Positions 45,410 to 53,379 of a stretch of DNA of 64,000 nt are shown piece by piece. The stretch is from an uncultured Eubacteriales bacterium (GTDB taxonomy: Bacteria > Bacillota > Clostridia > Christensenellales > UMGS416). Within the stretch, counting starts at the first letter, position 1; each line of letters begins with the position of its first letter. Both the position numbers and the translations under genes were made by a program. The notes beneath the pieces are model-generated. The model made no database searches and had not been told where the DNA came from. It was given only the letters and a program-made list of their open reading frames with translations. The stretch spans positions 41,693 to 105,692 of the forward strand of contig UQLW01000006.1 of NCBI GenBank assembly GCA_900542005.1, written 5' to 3'.

Positions 45410-47179
45410 CTATTTCCCGTAATACCGGTTGATGAGGCTGTCCACGTTCCCCGCCAGTATCGTATCGGGATCGGGTTCGCCTCCCACTTCCGACAAATAG
45501 GTGATGCCAAAACCCTTGGCCTTTTGCACGAAGGCTTCCAATTCTGCCCGCGCCTGCTGGCGGTTCATATGGGCAAAGCCCCGGGTAATGCGCACATATT
45601 CCACCGACAGCGCCGCCTTTTCCACCCGCCGCAGCACGGTTTCGTCGTCGGCCAGCCTGCGGGCCTGGCGGAAATATTCCTCCGCCCTTTCCAGGAAATC
45701 CCCGGCCAGGTAAGGCGCCTCCCAGGGCGCGTCATACAGCCCGGCATGGACGTCCGGAGCCGCCGCCTTCTGGTTGACCATGCGCAGGTAAGCCAGGATG
45801 GGCCCTGCCGCCATTCCGTAATACCCGGCGCAGAATTCCAGCAGGATCCGGTCGGTGCTCCGGTTGGGATTCCAAAGCAGCTTAGCGGAAAGATACGCCC
45901 TCAGGCTGCCCATTTCGCCGGAAGGGCTCTGCCGGTTCCCCTGCAGCCGCAGGTCGGTGACGCCGTTTTCTGCCAGAAAGGCCATATTGTCGGCCAGCAC
46001 CCACAGGTTCGGCACCGGCGCCATGTAATGGGCAAAGTTCGTCACATAGGTCCAGCAATTATAATGGGTGCATATTTTCCCCCAGTCCGCCAAGTCCTTG
46101 TTCAGCAAACCAAACCGACCATTTTTGCCGTCCCGCGTTTGCGCATAATTGCCGTTCCTCTCCTGACAGAGCCGCAGCGGATGGGAGAGGCAGGATTCAA
46201 TGGTGCAGATGCGTACCACGACATTGTGCCGGGGCCGCGTCTTGGCCGGGGCTGTGCGGCTGTATTCATAGGCCAGCGTATCGACGATAACGTCAGGGAA
46301 TTCCTCCTCGATCGCCTCAGCTACCGCGTTGACAAAGCGGATCAGCGTCCCCGCATGGCTGCCCTCCTCCTCGTCGATCCTGGCGCAGGCCGGGCATTCG
46401 CAGTAGCCATAGCAGTCGTTCTGAGCCACGGCAAAGATCTTTTGATCGGGATTCTCCCGGATGGTACGGCGAAGGTTTTCGGTCACAACCGCCAGCACCT
46501 CGGGATGGGTCAGGCACAACTGCGCCGTGTAGGGGCCTCCCTGACGCTTTCCGTCCACCAGCGCAAAGTATTCCGGGTGGCTGTCAAAGTATACCGACGC
46601 CGGGCACAGCGTATCGAAGGTGTGGCTGCCCGGATAAACCACATTGCCGCCATGGCGCTCATCCAGCGTGCACATGCTGCCGAGGTTGGCGGTTTTTACG
46701 GCAAAATCGGCGTTTTGCTCATCGGTTCCAGACATACAGGCCTCGTACCACTGGTTTTCCCGGAAGGCAAAGGCCGGCCGCTCGCAGACGTCGATTTTCT
46801 CCGGCAGCGGCAGCGGCGCCTTGCTGGGGATGTATTCGGTATCCGGCGTCAGAAAGCGCACGCCCATGTAGCGCTCAATAAAAGCGTATACGCCGTAAAG
46901 CGTCCCCCGGGGCGAGCCGCCGGCAACCGTCACGCCCTGCCGGTCCCGCCGGATGACAAAGCCGTCGCCCTCTGGCGCGTCCTCCAGGCCCAGCCGCCGG
47001 GCTGTCCCCACCCGGATCTGAAGCCCGCCGCTTCCCTCCGTTACAAAGTCCTCGCCCCACGCCAGGCGCGCATACCGGATCAGCTGCCCGGCCGCGTACG
47101 CTTCGGCCGCTGTGCAGGCCCCCGCCGTATCCACGCGGATCGGGCATGCCTGCGTATTCCCATTCAGCCTCTCTTCCAT
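45410..47179 (-). CDS. DUF4838-type protein with altered active-site motifs, first gene of the array
   Basis: A 589-residue protein and the promoter-proximal copy, with AAAGGAGGG before the ATG. The Cys cluster is kept (YGYCECPACARIDEEEG), but the two acidic motifs invariant in the other eleven copies are lost: WDYTT reads WTYVT and FEQGN reads RLQGN. The following SGEFGEL is SGEMGSL, and IECCF is IESCL. KRGFNG is also absent (VKTANLGSM). The fold appears complete, from the N-terminal GVYAFIE segment to the helical C-terminus. It could be an inactive binding, sensing or scaffold member, or an enzyme with another mechanism; both are inference. Confidence 0.86.
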   Translation of the reverse strand: MEERLNGNTQACPIRVDTAGACTAAEAYAAGQLIRYARLAWGEDFVTEGSGGLQIRVGTARRLGLEDAPEGDGFVIRRDRQGVTVAGGSPRGTLYGVYAFIERYMGVRFLTPDTEYIPSKAPLPLPEKIDVCERPAFAFRENQWYEACMSGTDEQNADFAVKTANLGSMCTLDERHGGNVVYPGSHTFDTLCPASVYFDSHPEYFALVDGKRQGGPYTAQLCLTHPEVLAVVTENLRRTIRENPDQKIFAVAQNDCYGYCECPACARIDEEEGSHAGTLIRFVNAVAEAIEEEFPDVIVDTLAYEYSRTAPAKTRPRHNVVVRICTIESCLSHPLRLCQERNGNYAQTRDGKNGRFGLLNKDLADWGKICTHYNCWTYVTNFAHYMAPVPNLWVLADNMAFLAENGVTDLRLQGNRQSPSGEMGSLRAYLSAKLLWNPNRSTDRILLEFCAGYYGMAAGPILAYLRMVNQKAAAPDVHAGLYDAPWEAPYLAGDFLERAEEYFRQARRLADDETVLRRVEKAALSVEYVRITRGFAHMNRQQARAELEAFVQKAKGFGITYLSEVGGEPDPDTILAGNVDSLINRYYGK

Positions 47180-47287
47180 GTTTTCCCTCCTTTGGCGGGG
47201 CGATCGCCTCCACCCTTTGGGCCTTCCTTATGATTCGCTCTTTTTTTGCATGTCCCTGCTTTTCAGGGCCAAATTATTCTATGGTCG

Positions 47288-47316
47288 ATGGTATAGAAAA
47301 TTTTTTGATTTGTCCA
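47288..47316 (-). promoter_or_regulatory. Candidate promoter of the DUF4838 array
   Basis: On the minus strand, TGGACA (47311-47316) and TACCAT (47288-47293) are separated by 17 bases, about 108 bases upstream of the first array gene. The -35 box matches at five of six positions and the -10 at four. The -10 overlaps a direct repeat ATGGT-CG-ATGGT (47281-47292) that could be an operator. The 47180-47371 leader also has a small CCCTG/CAGGG hairpin; no gene is seen there. Confidence 0.35.
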
Positions 47317-47371
47317 TTGAAAAATGTGACCTACAATATGGAGGATGCGATACCCGCCGCGCCGCCAAAAC

Positions 47372-47400
47372 AAAAAAAGGCCGGGCACGCAGCGCCCGGC
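47372..47400 (-). terminator. Terminator after the lamin-tail-domain gene
   Basis: A 7-bp perfect stem (GCCGGGC/GCCCGGC) is followed on the minus strand by CC and seven T residues, 17 bases past the stop at 47417. It insulates the array from upstream transcription. Confidence 0.88.
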
Positions 47401-47416
47401 TTCTCCCCTTTACCCC

Positions 47417-48001
47417 TTACCGCCGCCGCTGCACAAGCCCCATCGGCGCGGCCTCTCCGCTGGTCTGGGTGATCCGGTTTTCCGCGCCCGGCGTGGGCCA
47501 ATCCGAGCTGACCATAACGCCCTGATCCGATATCCCATAGCTTTCATCCTCGCCCATAGCCGGCATGAATACCGCCTGAAGAATACGCCCCCGGGGATCC
47601 GCCAGGGTCAGAAATTCCCCCTGGGCCGATAGGCGGAAGGGAATATGGTAATAGGCCCCGTCCCAGCCCGTCTCCCCAGAGGCGCACAGCACCAGATATT
47701 CGCCCGGCTGCAGCGTATAATCGGGCAGCACCGCCAGCGCCAGCTCCCGTTTGCTGTCTCCCAGGGTAAAGCCCTTCAGGTTAACGGCCTCCTGGCCGGT
47801 ATTGGTCAGCTCAATCCAGTCGGGATGTTCACCCCGCCCATCGGTCAGGCAGCCGTGGTTGGAGGCGCACAGCTCCCAGATGGTTACGCCGCCTTCCGGG
47901 CCGGCCATGGAGCTTTGCCGTGAAAAAATGAGCGCCGCGGTGACGCCAAGCAGCGCAACCAGCGCCAGCACCCGCGCCGCCCTTGTGGAAAAAATACCCA
48001 T
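47417..48001 (-). CDS. Lamin tail domain protein, membrane-anchored
   Basis: This 194-residue protein has an N-terminal membrane anchor or signal (about 10-27, VLALVALLGVTAALIF) followed by a single lamin tail domain (about 37-150: VTIWELCASNHG, DWIELTNTGQEAVNLKGFTLGDS, LQPGEYLVLCASG). In bacteria such domains occur in exported proteins, often with nucleases or other enzymes, and are thought to bind or target. Here no catalytic domain is present. It is expressed alone between two terminators. Confidence 0.82.
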   Translation of the reverse strand: MGIFSTRAARVLALVALLGVTAALIFSRQSSMAGPEGGVTIWELCASNHGCLTDGRGEHPDWIELTNTGQEAVNLKGFTLGDSKRELALAVLPDYTLQPGEYLVLCASGETGWDGAYYHIPFRLSAQGEFLTLADPRGRILQAVFMPAMGEDESYGISDQGVMVSSDWPTPGAENRITQTSGEAAPMGLVQRRR

Positions 48002-48054
48002 GCCTTATCCCCCGTCGCTTTTTGGCTAGTGTGTCCGGCGGCTCCCAAAAATAT

Positions 48055-48093
48055 AAAAAAGGCCTCTGGCTGTCTGTGAAGCCAGCCAGAGCC
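48055..48093 (-). terminator. Terminator after the DUF6886-like gene
   Basis: The minus strand reads GGCTCTGGCT, a short loop and AGCCAGAGGCC followed by six T residues. It ends the mnmE-mnmG-rsmG-DUF6886-like transcript. Confidence 0.85.
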
Positions 48094-48149
48094 TCCGCCC
48101 CGGGCATTCGGCCGGGTATGATCCGCTTTCCATTTATCGGCTGCGCGCT

Positions 48150-48677
48150 TTACGATTCTCCCCTTGGCCGGGCAAAGCTCATCCTGATCAGCGACCAGTT
48201 CAGCGTAGAGCCCTGGACCGCCTCGGCTATATCCCACAGCCTGTCGGTGATCCGGATTTCCACGCCCCGCCGGACGAGCTCGCCCAGCAGGTCATCCATC
48301 CGCTGCTTTGCCCTGGGGCGCTGGGTGGCCGTCGCCACATAGTAGCCCGCCGTCGCGTCCTGAAGGGTAAAGCCCGCCGAATCGAACTCGTAGACATACA
48401 GCGTCGTCTCCCTGAGCCGGTCCAGCCATCCCCCCTCGATCACCAGGGCATGGCGGGCGCTGGCCGAAGTGAAGAACCTGAGCCGGTCCTGCCCGGTGGT
48501 GCCATCGCCCAGATGATACGCTACCCGGGGACAGTTCCTTGGCGTCAGGTAATTGGGGAGCCGCGCCTCGTCGATGGCCCATACCAGGCCGACATCCCTG
48601 CCAAGATCAGCCCGGGTTGGGATCCTGGGCTCGAATACGGCGATATCCGGTTCCTCGCTGACATGAAAAAGCCGCAT
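48150..48677 (-). CDS. DUF6886-like protein, function unknown
   Basis: This 175-residue cytoplasmic protein begins MRLFHVSEEPDIAVFEPR and contains VWAIDEARLPNYLTPRNCPRV, a pattern I associate with the uncharacterised DUF6886 family of Firmicutes. It has no membrane segment. GAAGGAGGAAAGC precedes the ATG. It follows rsmG by 30 bases and shares the terminator, so it is probably co-transcribed with the tRNA/rRNA modification genes. Function is unknown. Confidence 0.75.
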   Translation of the reverse strand: MRLFHVSEEPDIAVFEPRIPTRADLGRDVGLVWAIDEARLPNYLTPRNCPRVAYHLGDGTTGQDRLRFFTSASARHALVIEGGWLDRLRETTLYVYEFDSAGFTLQDATAGYYVATATQRPRAKQRMDDLLGELVRRGVEIRITDRLWDIAEAVQGSTLNWSLIRMSFARPRGES

Positions 48678-48707
48678 GCTTTCCTCCTTCGTCCAGGGCC
48701 CGTCACG

Positions 48708-49421
48708 CTACAGCGGCTGGCGCGACGGCTTGCCGTTTTTTCGGGGATAGGCCTCCGGCGTGGGGCGCGATTTTTCGATCCGCGCCAGCGTCAGCTGCTG
48801 GCCGCCCAACCCATAGTGATCCAGCGTCCGGCGTCCTCCGCCCAATAGATCCAGCGCCCGCTGGGCCCGGGCCAGCTCCTCGGCGAGCCCCGGCCCCTTC
48901 CAGGCCAGCATAGCTCCGCCCTGGCGCACCAGCGGCAGCAGGTATTCAGCCAGCGTAGGCAGGGCGGCCACCGCGCGGGCGCAGGCAAAGTCATAGCTTG
49001 CCCGCCGCTTCGCATCCTGCCCCAGCTCCTCCGCCCGGATCCAGAGCAGCTCCACCTGCCCCGCCAGGCCCAGCTCCTCCGTTACCCGGCGGAGGAAATC
49101 CACCCGCTTGCCCAGCGAATCGGCCAGCGTCACCCGCATATCGGGCCGGGCAATCGCCAGCGGCAGGCCCGGGAATCCCGCGCCGGTACCCACGTCCACC
49201 AGGCTCGCCTGCGGCTGAAGCCAGCCCAGCACCAGGGGCCGAAGGCTGTCCAGGAAGTGCCGGCGGGCAATCCCCTCGTCGTCGTCCACCGCCGTCAGGT
49301 TCATGGTCCGGTTGGCCTCCTTCAGCCGCGATGCGTACAGGTCAAAGGCCTCGAAGGCCTCTGGAGCCAGCGCCAGCCCCCAGGCCTGCGCCTGCTCCTT
49401 CATCAGCGCGCTCACGCTCAT
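48708..49421 (-). CDS. rsmG: 16S rRNA (guanine-527 N7) methyltransferase RsmG
   Basis: This 237-residue SAM-dependent methyltransferase modifies G527 of 16S rRNA. Family motifs are clear: NRTMNLTAVDDDEGIARRHFLDSL and the SAM-binding LVDVGTGAGFPGLPLAIARPD. Its ATG overlaps the mnmG stop (ATGA), the conserved mnmE-mnmG-rsmG order often found near the replication origin of Firmicutes. Loss of this enzyme is known to give low-level streptomycin resistance. Confidence 0.95.
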   Translation of the reverse strand: MSVSALMKEQAQAWGLALAPEAFEAFDLYASRLKEANRTMNLTAVDDDEGIARRHFLDSLRPLVLGWLQPQASLVDVGTGAGFPGLPLAIARPDMRVTLADSLGKRVDFLRRVTEELGLAGQVELLWIRAEELGQDAKRRASYDFACARAVAALPTLAEYLLPLVRQGGAMLAWKGPGLAEELARAQRALDLLGGGRRTLDHYGLGGQQLTLARIEKSRPTPEAYPRKNGKPSRQPL

Positions 49422-51298
49422 TGCGTCCGCCTCCCCTTGCTCTTTACATAGACAAGCAGCACCCCGATATCCGCCGGAGACACGCCCAGGATACGGGCCG
49501 CCTGGCCCACCGAGGCCGGCCGCAGCGCCGCCAGCTTCTGCCGGGCCTCCAGCCTCAGCCCTGCGATTTGGCTGTAATCGAGATCCGCATCCAGCGTCAT
49601 CTGCTCCAGCCGCCGGAAGCGCTCCACCTCCTGCTGCTGCCGCTGGATATACCCTTCATACTTCACCTGGATCTCCGCCTGCTCCCGGGCGTCGCCGCCC
49701 ACCTCCAGGGGAGCCGGATCCAGCCTGTCCAGCTCGGCCAGGCGCACCGGTGGCCGGCGCAGCAGCTCGGCCATGGTCAGCCCCGTCACGGCGGGCGGAT
49801 AGTTCTTGGATGCCAGGAAGCCGTTCAGCCCTTCGCCCGGCGGCAGGACCGTCTGCTTCAGGTGGCGGACCAGCCGCTCCGTCTCGTCCCGCTTGCGCAT
49901 CATGCGGTCATAGCGCGCGTCGCTGACCAGGCCCACCCGGCGGCCCATGCCGGTCAGCCTCAGGTCGGCATTATCCTGCCGGAGCAGGAGCCGGTATTCG
50001 GCCCGGCTCGTCATCATGCGGTAGGGCTCGCTGGCGCCCTTGGTCACCAGGTCATCGATCAGCACGCCGGCATAGGCGTCGCTCCGGGCCAGCGTCAGCG
50101 GCGGCTCGCCCCGCACATACTGGGCGGCGTTGATCCCCGCTACAATGCCCTGGGCCGCGGCTTCCTCATAGCCGGATGTGCCGTTGACCTGCCCCGCCAT
50201 AAAAAGCCCGGGTATATCCTTCATCATCAGCGTGGCAGAGAGCTGCAGCGAATCGATGCAGTCGTATTCGATCGCATAACCATAGCGCATAATCTGCGCC
50301 CGCTCCAGCCCGGGGATGGTGCGCAGCATGGCGGTCTGCACGTCCTCCGGCAGCGATGTGGACATGCCCTGCACATAATATTCCCGGGTGTGGGCGCCCT
50401 CCGGCTCCAGGAACACCTGATGGCGCTCCTTGTGGGCAAAGCGCACCACCTTGTCCTCAATGGAAGGGCAATAGCGTACGCCCGTAGCGTCGATCAGCCC
50501 CGCATACATGGGCGAACGGTCCAGGTTTTCCCGGATGATGCGGTGGGTTGCCTCGCAGGTCCAGGTCAGGTAGCAGCTCATCTGCGGGCAATCGCGCCCC
50601 GGGCTCACAAAGGAAAAAAGCGGCGCGCTGTCGTCGCCGGGCTGCTCGGCCATGGATGAAAAATCCACCGTACGGGCGTTAACCCGGGGCGGCGTGCCGG
50701 TCTTGAAGCGGCGGATGCGGATCCCCTTGTCCAAGAGGTCGCCTGTCAGCTCGGTGGCTGCCATCAGCCCTGCTGGGCCGCCCTCTACCGCCCGGGGGCC
50801 CGTAAAGGTGCGGCTGCGCAGGTATACGCCGGTAGCCACCACCACCGCCCGGCACCGGTACCGCGCGCCGGAGGTGGTTTCAATCCCCGATACCCGCCCA
50901 CCCTCGGTGAGGATCCGGGCGCACTCGCCCTGCAGCAGGGTCAGGTTTTCCTCGTCCTCCAGCACAGCCTTCATCCGGGCCTGGTAGGCCTTTTTATCGG
51001 CCTGGGCCCGCAGCGACTGCACCGCCGGGCCCTTGGAGGTATTCAGCAGCCTAACCTGGATGCAGGTCGCGTCGGCGTTCAGGCCCATCTCGCCGCCCAG
51101 CGCATCCACCTCCCGCACAAGGTGCCCCTTGGAGGTGCCGCCGATGGCCGGATTGCAGGGCATCAGGGCCACTGCGTCCAGCTGCAGCGTCAGCGCCAGC
51201 GTGGAAAGGCCCATCCTGGCGGCAGCCAGCGCCGCCTCGCAGCCTGCATGCCCCGCGCCGATGACCGCCACGTCAAATTCTCCCGCTTCATACCCCAT
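49418..51298 (-). CDS. mnmG: tRNA uridine-5-carboxymethylaminomethyl modification enzyme MnmG
   Basis: This protein of about 626 residues binds FAD and, with MnmE, modifies the wobble uridine of certain tRNAs. The start is the ATG at 51298 (MGYEAGEFDVAV), eight bases past the mnmE stop; an upstream TTG would run into mnmE. Motifs include the FAD-binding DVAVIGAGHAGCEAALAAAR, CNPAIGGTSKGHL, and the family signatures GTPPRVNA and GYEEAAAQGIVAGINA. Length is normal for the family. Confidence 0.96.
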   Translation of the reverse strand: MGYEAGEFDVAVIGAGHAGCEAALAAARMGLSTLALTLQLDAVALMPCNPAIGGTSKGHLVREVDALGGEMGLNADATCIQVRLLNTSKGPAVQSLRAQADKKAYQARMKAVLEDEENLTLLQGECARILTEGGRVSGIETTSGARYRCRAVVVATGVYLRSRTFTGPRAVEGGPAGLMAATELTGDLLDKGIRIRRFKTGTPPRVNARTVDFSSMAEQPGDDSAPLFSFVSPGRDCPQMSCYLTWTCEATHRIIRENLDRSPMYAGLIDATGVRYCPSIEDKVVRFAHKERHQVFLEPEGAHTREYYVQGMSTSLPEDVQTAMLRTIPGLERAQIMRYGYAIEYDCIDSLQLSATLMMKDIPGLFMAGQVNGTSGYEEAAAQGIVAGINAAQYVRGEPPLTLARSDAYAGVLIDDLVTKGASEPYRMMTSRAEYRLLLRQDNADLRLTGMGRRVGLVSDARYDRMMRKRDETERLVRHLKQTVLPPGEGLNGFLASKNYPPAVTGLTMAELLRRPPVRLAELDRLDPAPLEVGGDAREQAEIQVKYEGYIQRQQQEVERFRRLEQMTLDADLDYSQIAGLRLEARQKLAALRPASVGQAARILGVSPADIGVLLVYVKSKGRRTQ

Positions 51299-51306
51299 CG
51301 CTATCC

Positions 51307-52653
51307 CTACTTTCCCAGGCAAAATTTCTCAAAGATCCGATCGATCACATCTTCGTCCACGGTGCCGCCGGTCACCTCGCCCAGCGCCTTCCAGGCAGCC
51401 CGCAACCCGCCGGTGGCCATATCCAGCGGATAGCCGGCCTCCAGCGCCTCCAGCGCCTCGCCTACCGCCATCCGGGCCCGCCGCACTGCATCCCGGTGCC
51501 GGGTCTGCGTCAGCACCGCCTCGCCGGGCTGCACCCCGCCCGCGCCGCACAGGCGGGCTACCGCCTGCTTCAGCCCGGCCAGCCCCTGCCCTGTTTTGGC
51601 CGAAAGGGCGATCGCCTCGCCGCAGCCTTCCGGCAGGCCGCCGGCCAGGTCGCACTTATTGGCTACCACCAGCCGCGGCATGCCCTCGGTCTGCGCCAGG
51701 ATCACACGGTCGGCCTCGGTAAGGCCCTCCGAAGCATCCAGCACCACCAGGGCAAGGTCGGCCTCGTCCAGCGCCTGGCGGCTTCTGGCCACGCCCAGGG
51801 CCTCCACTGGATCCTCCGTTTCCCGAATCCCGGCCGTATCGATGAGCGTCACGCACAGCCCGTCCAGATCAGCCTGCGCCTCCACCGTGTCCCGGGTCGT
51901 GCCGGCCACCGGCGTCACGATGGCCCGGTCCTCGCCCATCAGCGCGTTCATCAGGCTGCTCTTTCCCACATTGGGCCGCCCTGCCAGGGCGCAGCGTACG
52001 CCCTCGCGCAGTACGCGCCCCCCCTGCGCCGTGGCCAGCAGCTGCTCCAGGCGCTGCTGCATCTGGTGCAGCCGCTCCACCCACACGGCCGTTTGCTCCT
52101 CGGCAATATCCTCTTCCGGATAATCGCAGGTCACCTCAATCATGGCGATCAGATCCAAAAGCTGATCGGCCATCCGGGTGATCTCCCGGCCGAGCCTGCC
52201 CCGCAGCTGAGCCAGCGCCTGGGCTGCCGCCCGGTCCGTCCGGGCGGCCACCATGTCCATAACCGCCTCGGCCTGGGTCAGGTCCATGCGGCCGTTCAGG
52301 AAGGCCCTGCGGGAGAATTCGCCCCGCTGCGCCATCCGGGCTCCAGCCTCCAGCGCCGCCTCCAGCACCCGCCGCGTTGCCGCCTGGCCCCCGTGGCAGT
52401 GCAGCTCCGCCGTATCCTCTCCTGTAAAGGAGCTGGGGCCCGGCATGTAGACCGCAAGGCCCAGATCCACCGTCTCCGTACCGCGCACAAAGCGCCCATA
52501 GGCCATGCGCCGGGGCGAGCTCAGCGGATCTTCCCGGCCGCGGAAGCAGCCCTGCAGCACCCTGGCCGCATCCGGGCCGCTGATGCGGATGACCGCCACG
52601 CCGCCCTCTCCCGGCGCCGTGGCCACCGCGGCAATGGTATCCCCCTGCAGCAT
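51307..52653 (-). CDS. mnmE: tRNA modification GTPase MnmE
   Basis: This 448-residue GTPase is the partner of MnmG in wobble-uridine modification. It has the N-terminal folate-binding domain (DTIAAVATAPGEGGVAVIRISG), the P-loop GRPNVGKSSLMNAL, the switch sequence GTTRDTVE, NKCD, and the C-terminal CxGK motif (FEKFCLGK) that carries the catalytic Cys. GGAGGCGGGGAT precedes the ATG. It is the first gene of the transcript and is divergent from the methyltransferase at 52787. Confidence 0.96.
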   Translation of the reverse strand: MLQGDTIAAVATAPGEGGVAVIRISGPDAARVLQGCFRGREDPLSSPRRMAYGRFVRGTETVDLGLAVYMPGPSSFTGEDTAELHCHGGQAATRRVLEAALEAGARMAQRGEFSRRAFLNGRMDLTQAEAVMDMVAARTDRAAAQALAQLRGRLGREITRMADQLLDLIAMIEVTCDYPEEDIAEEQTAVWVERLHQMQQRLEQLLATAQGGRVLREGVRCALAGRPNVGKSSLMNALMGEDRAIVTPVAGTTRDTVEAQADLDGLCVTLIDTAGIRETEDPVEALGVARSRQALDEADLALVVLDASEGLTEADRVILAQTEGMPRLVVANKCDLAGGLPEGCGEAIALSAKTGQGLAGLKQAVARLCGAGGVQPGEAVLTQTRHRDAVRRARMAVGEALEALEAGYPLDMATGGLRAAWKALGEVTGGTVDEDVIDRIFEKFCLGK

Positions 52654-52786
52654 ATCCCCGCCTCCTCTAGGATTGTATCTTACTGGCCGGCCCTGTTGCC
52701 AGCCAGTCTATTATTATACCGGAAACGGCCTCCCTTGAAAAGGCCGGAGAATCATGCTATCATCAAATCCAAAGGAGGTGGCGCGC

Positions 52787-53374
52787 TTGGAGCATTATTA
52801 TACGGCGGAGCCTGCCAGCGAGCACCGCGTTACCCGTGTCAGCGCCGTGCTCCGCGGCCAAGCGCTCAGCTTTGTCACCGACTCGGGTGTGTTCAGCCGT
52901 GAGGCGGTGGATTTCGGCACCCGGCTCATGGTGGAAGCCCTGCCCCCCTTGTCGGGCCGTGTGCTGGATCTGGGCTGCGGCTGGGGCGCCCTTTCCCTGC
53001 CGCTGGCTATAGTCTATCCCGGCCTGTCGCTGACCTGCGTGGATATAAACCGCCGGGCGCTGGCCCTGTGCCAGGAAAACGCCGCCAGCCTTGGCGTCAA
53101 GGCCGATATCCTGGAAAGCGATGGTTTCAGCGCGGTTACCGGCGTCTTTGACGCCATTTTGACCAATCCGCCCATCCGGGCCGGCAAGGCCGTCTATTAC
53201 CCCTGGTTTGAACAGAGCTTTCATCATCTGGCGCCCAACGGGCTTTTTGCCTGCGTGGTGCAGAAAAAGCAGGGCGCGCCTTCGGTCAAAAAGGAGCTGG
53301 CCCGGGTCTATGGCGATTGCCAAGTGATCGCCCGGGAGGCCGGTTATTGGATCCTGACCGCGCAAAGGAGGTGA
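52787..53374 (+). CDS. Class I SAM-dependent methyltransferase (RsmC/YbxB-like)
   Basis: This protein of about 195 residues is a putative RNA or small-molecule methyltransferase. I choose the TTG at 52787 (MEHYYTAEPASEHR) because AAAGGAGGTG lies exactly six bases upstream; the ATG at 52754 starts before that site. SAM motif I is VLDLGCGWGALSLPL and the catalytic NPP-type motif is LTNPPIRAGK, as in RsmC-type N2-guanine methyltransferases. The tail motif KKQGAPSVKKEL is also typical. It overlaps no gene and is followed after five bases by the metal regulator. Confidence 0.87.
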   Translation: MEHYYTAEPASEHRVTRVSAVLRGQALSFVTDSGVFSREAVDFGTRLMVEALPPLSGRVLDLGCGWGALSLPLAIVYPGLSLTCVDINRRALALCQENAASLGVKADILESDGFSAVTGVFDAILTNPPIRAGKAVYYPWFEQSFHHLAPNGLFACVVQKKQGAPSVKKELARVYGDCQVIAREAGYWILTAQRR

Positions 53375-53379
53375 GCGGC

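Larger units (their letters stand above)
25830..47179 (-). repeat. Tandem array of twelve DUF4838-type paralogous genes
   Basis: Twelve complete genes of about 1.7-1.8 kb each lie head to tail on the minus strand with gaps of 12 to 79 bases and no other gene between them. All share an N-terminal domain resembling the GH20b/GH67-N fold (LKNDGY ... GVYGLLE ... LGCRFF). A barrel-like DUF4838 region follows, with DxHPEYF, CLTNPEV, CxCPxCAxxDxxEG, HP(L/I/M)xxC, WDYTT and FEQGN. The C-terminus is a helical domain starting near EFLTGYYG. In the first copy listed below (25830-27551) the Cys cluster is at residues 255, 257 and 260, Cys324/His328/Cys333 form the second motif, and Asp368 and Glu403 are the conserved acids. 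Family functions are uncharacterised as far as I know; glycosidase activity is inferred. Confidence 0.9.

Noticed and set aside
25830..47179. The periodic repetition could be a CRISPR array or a modular synthase
   Set aside because: The repeat unit is about 1.75 kb, each unit has its own start, stop and ribosome site, and no short direct repeats or carrier/condensation domains are seen.
42206..47233. A 1,675-codon open frame on the + strand opposite four DUF4838 genes, and similar long frames at 31400-34030, 27550-29346 and 420-2897
   Set aside because: They lie antisense to well-conserved genes, have no recognisable domain and repeat wherever the paralogs repeat. High GC with codon bias on the true strand explains the lack of stops.
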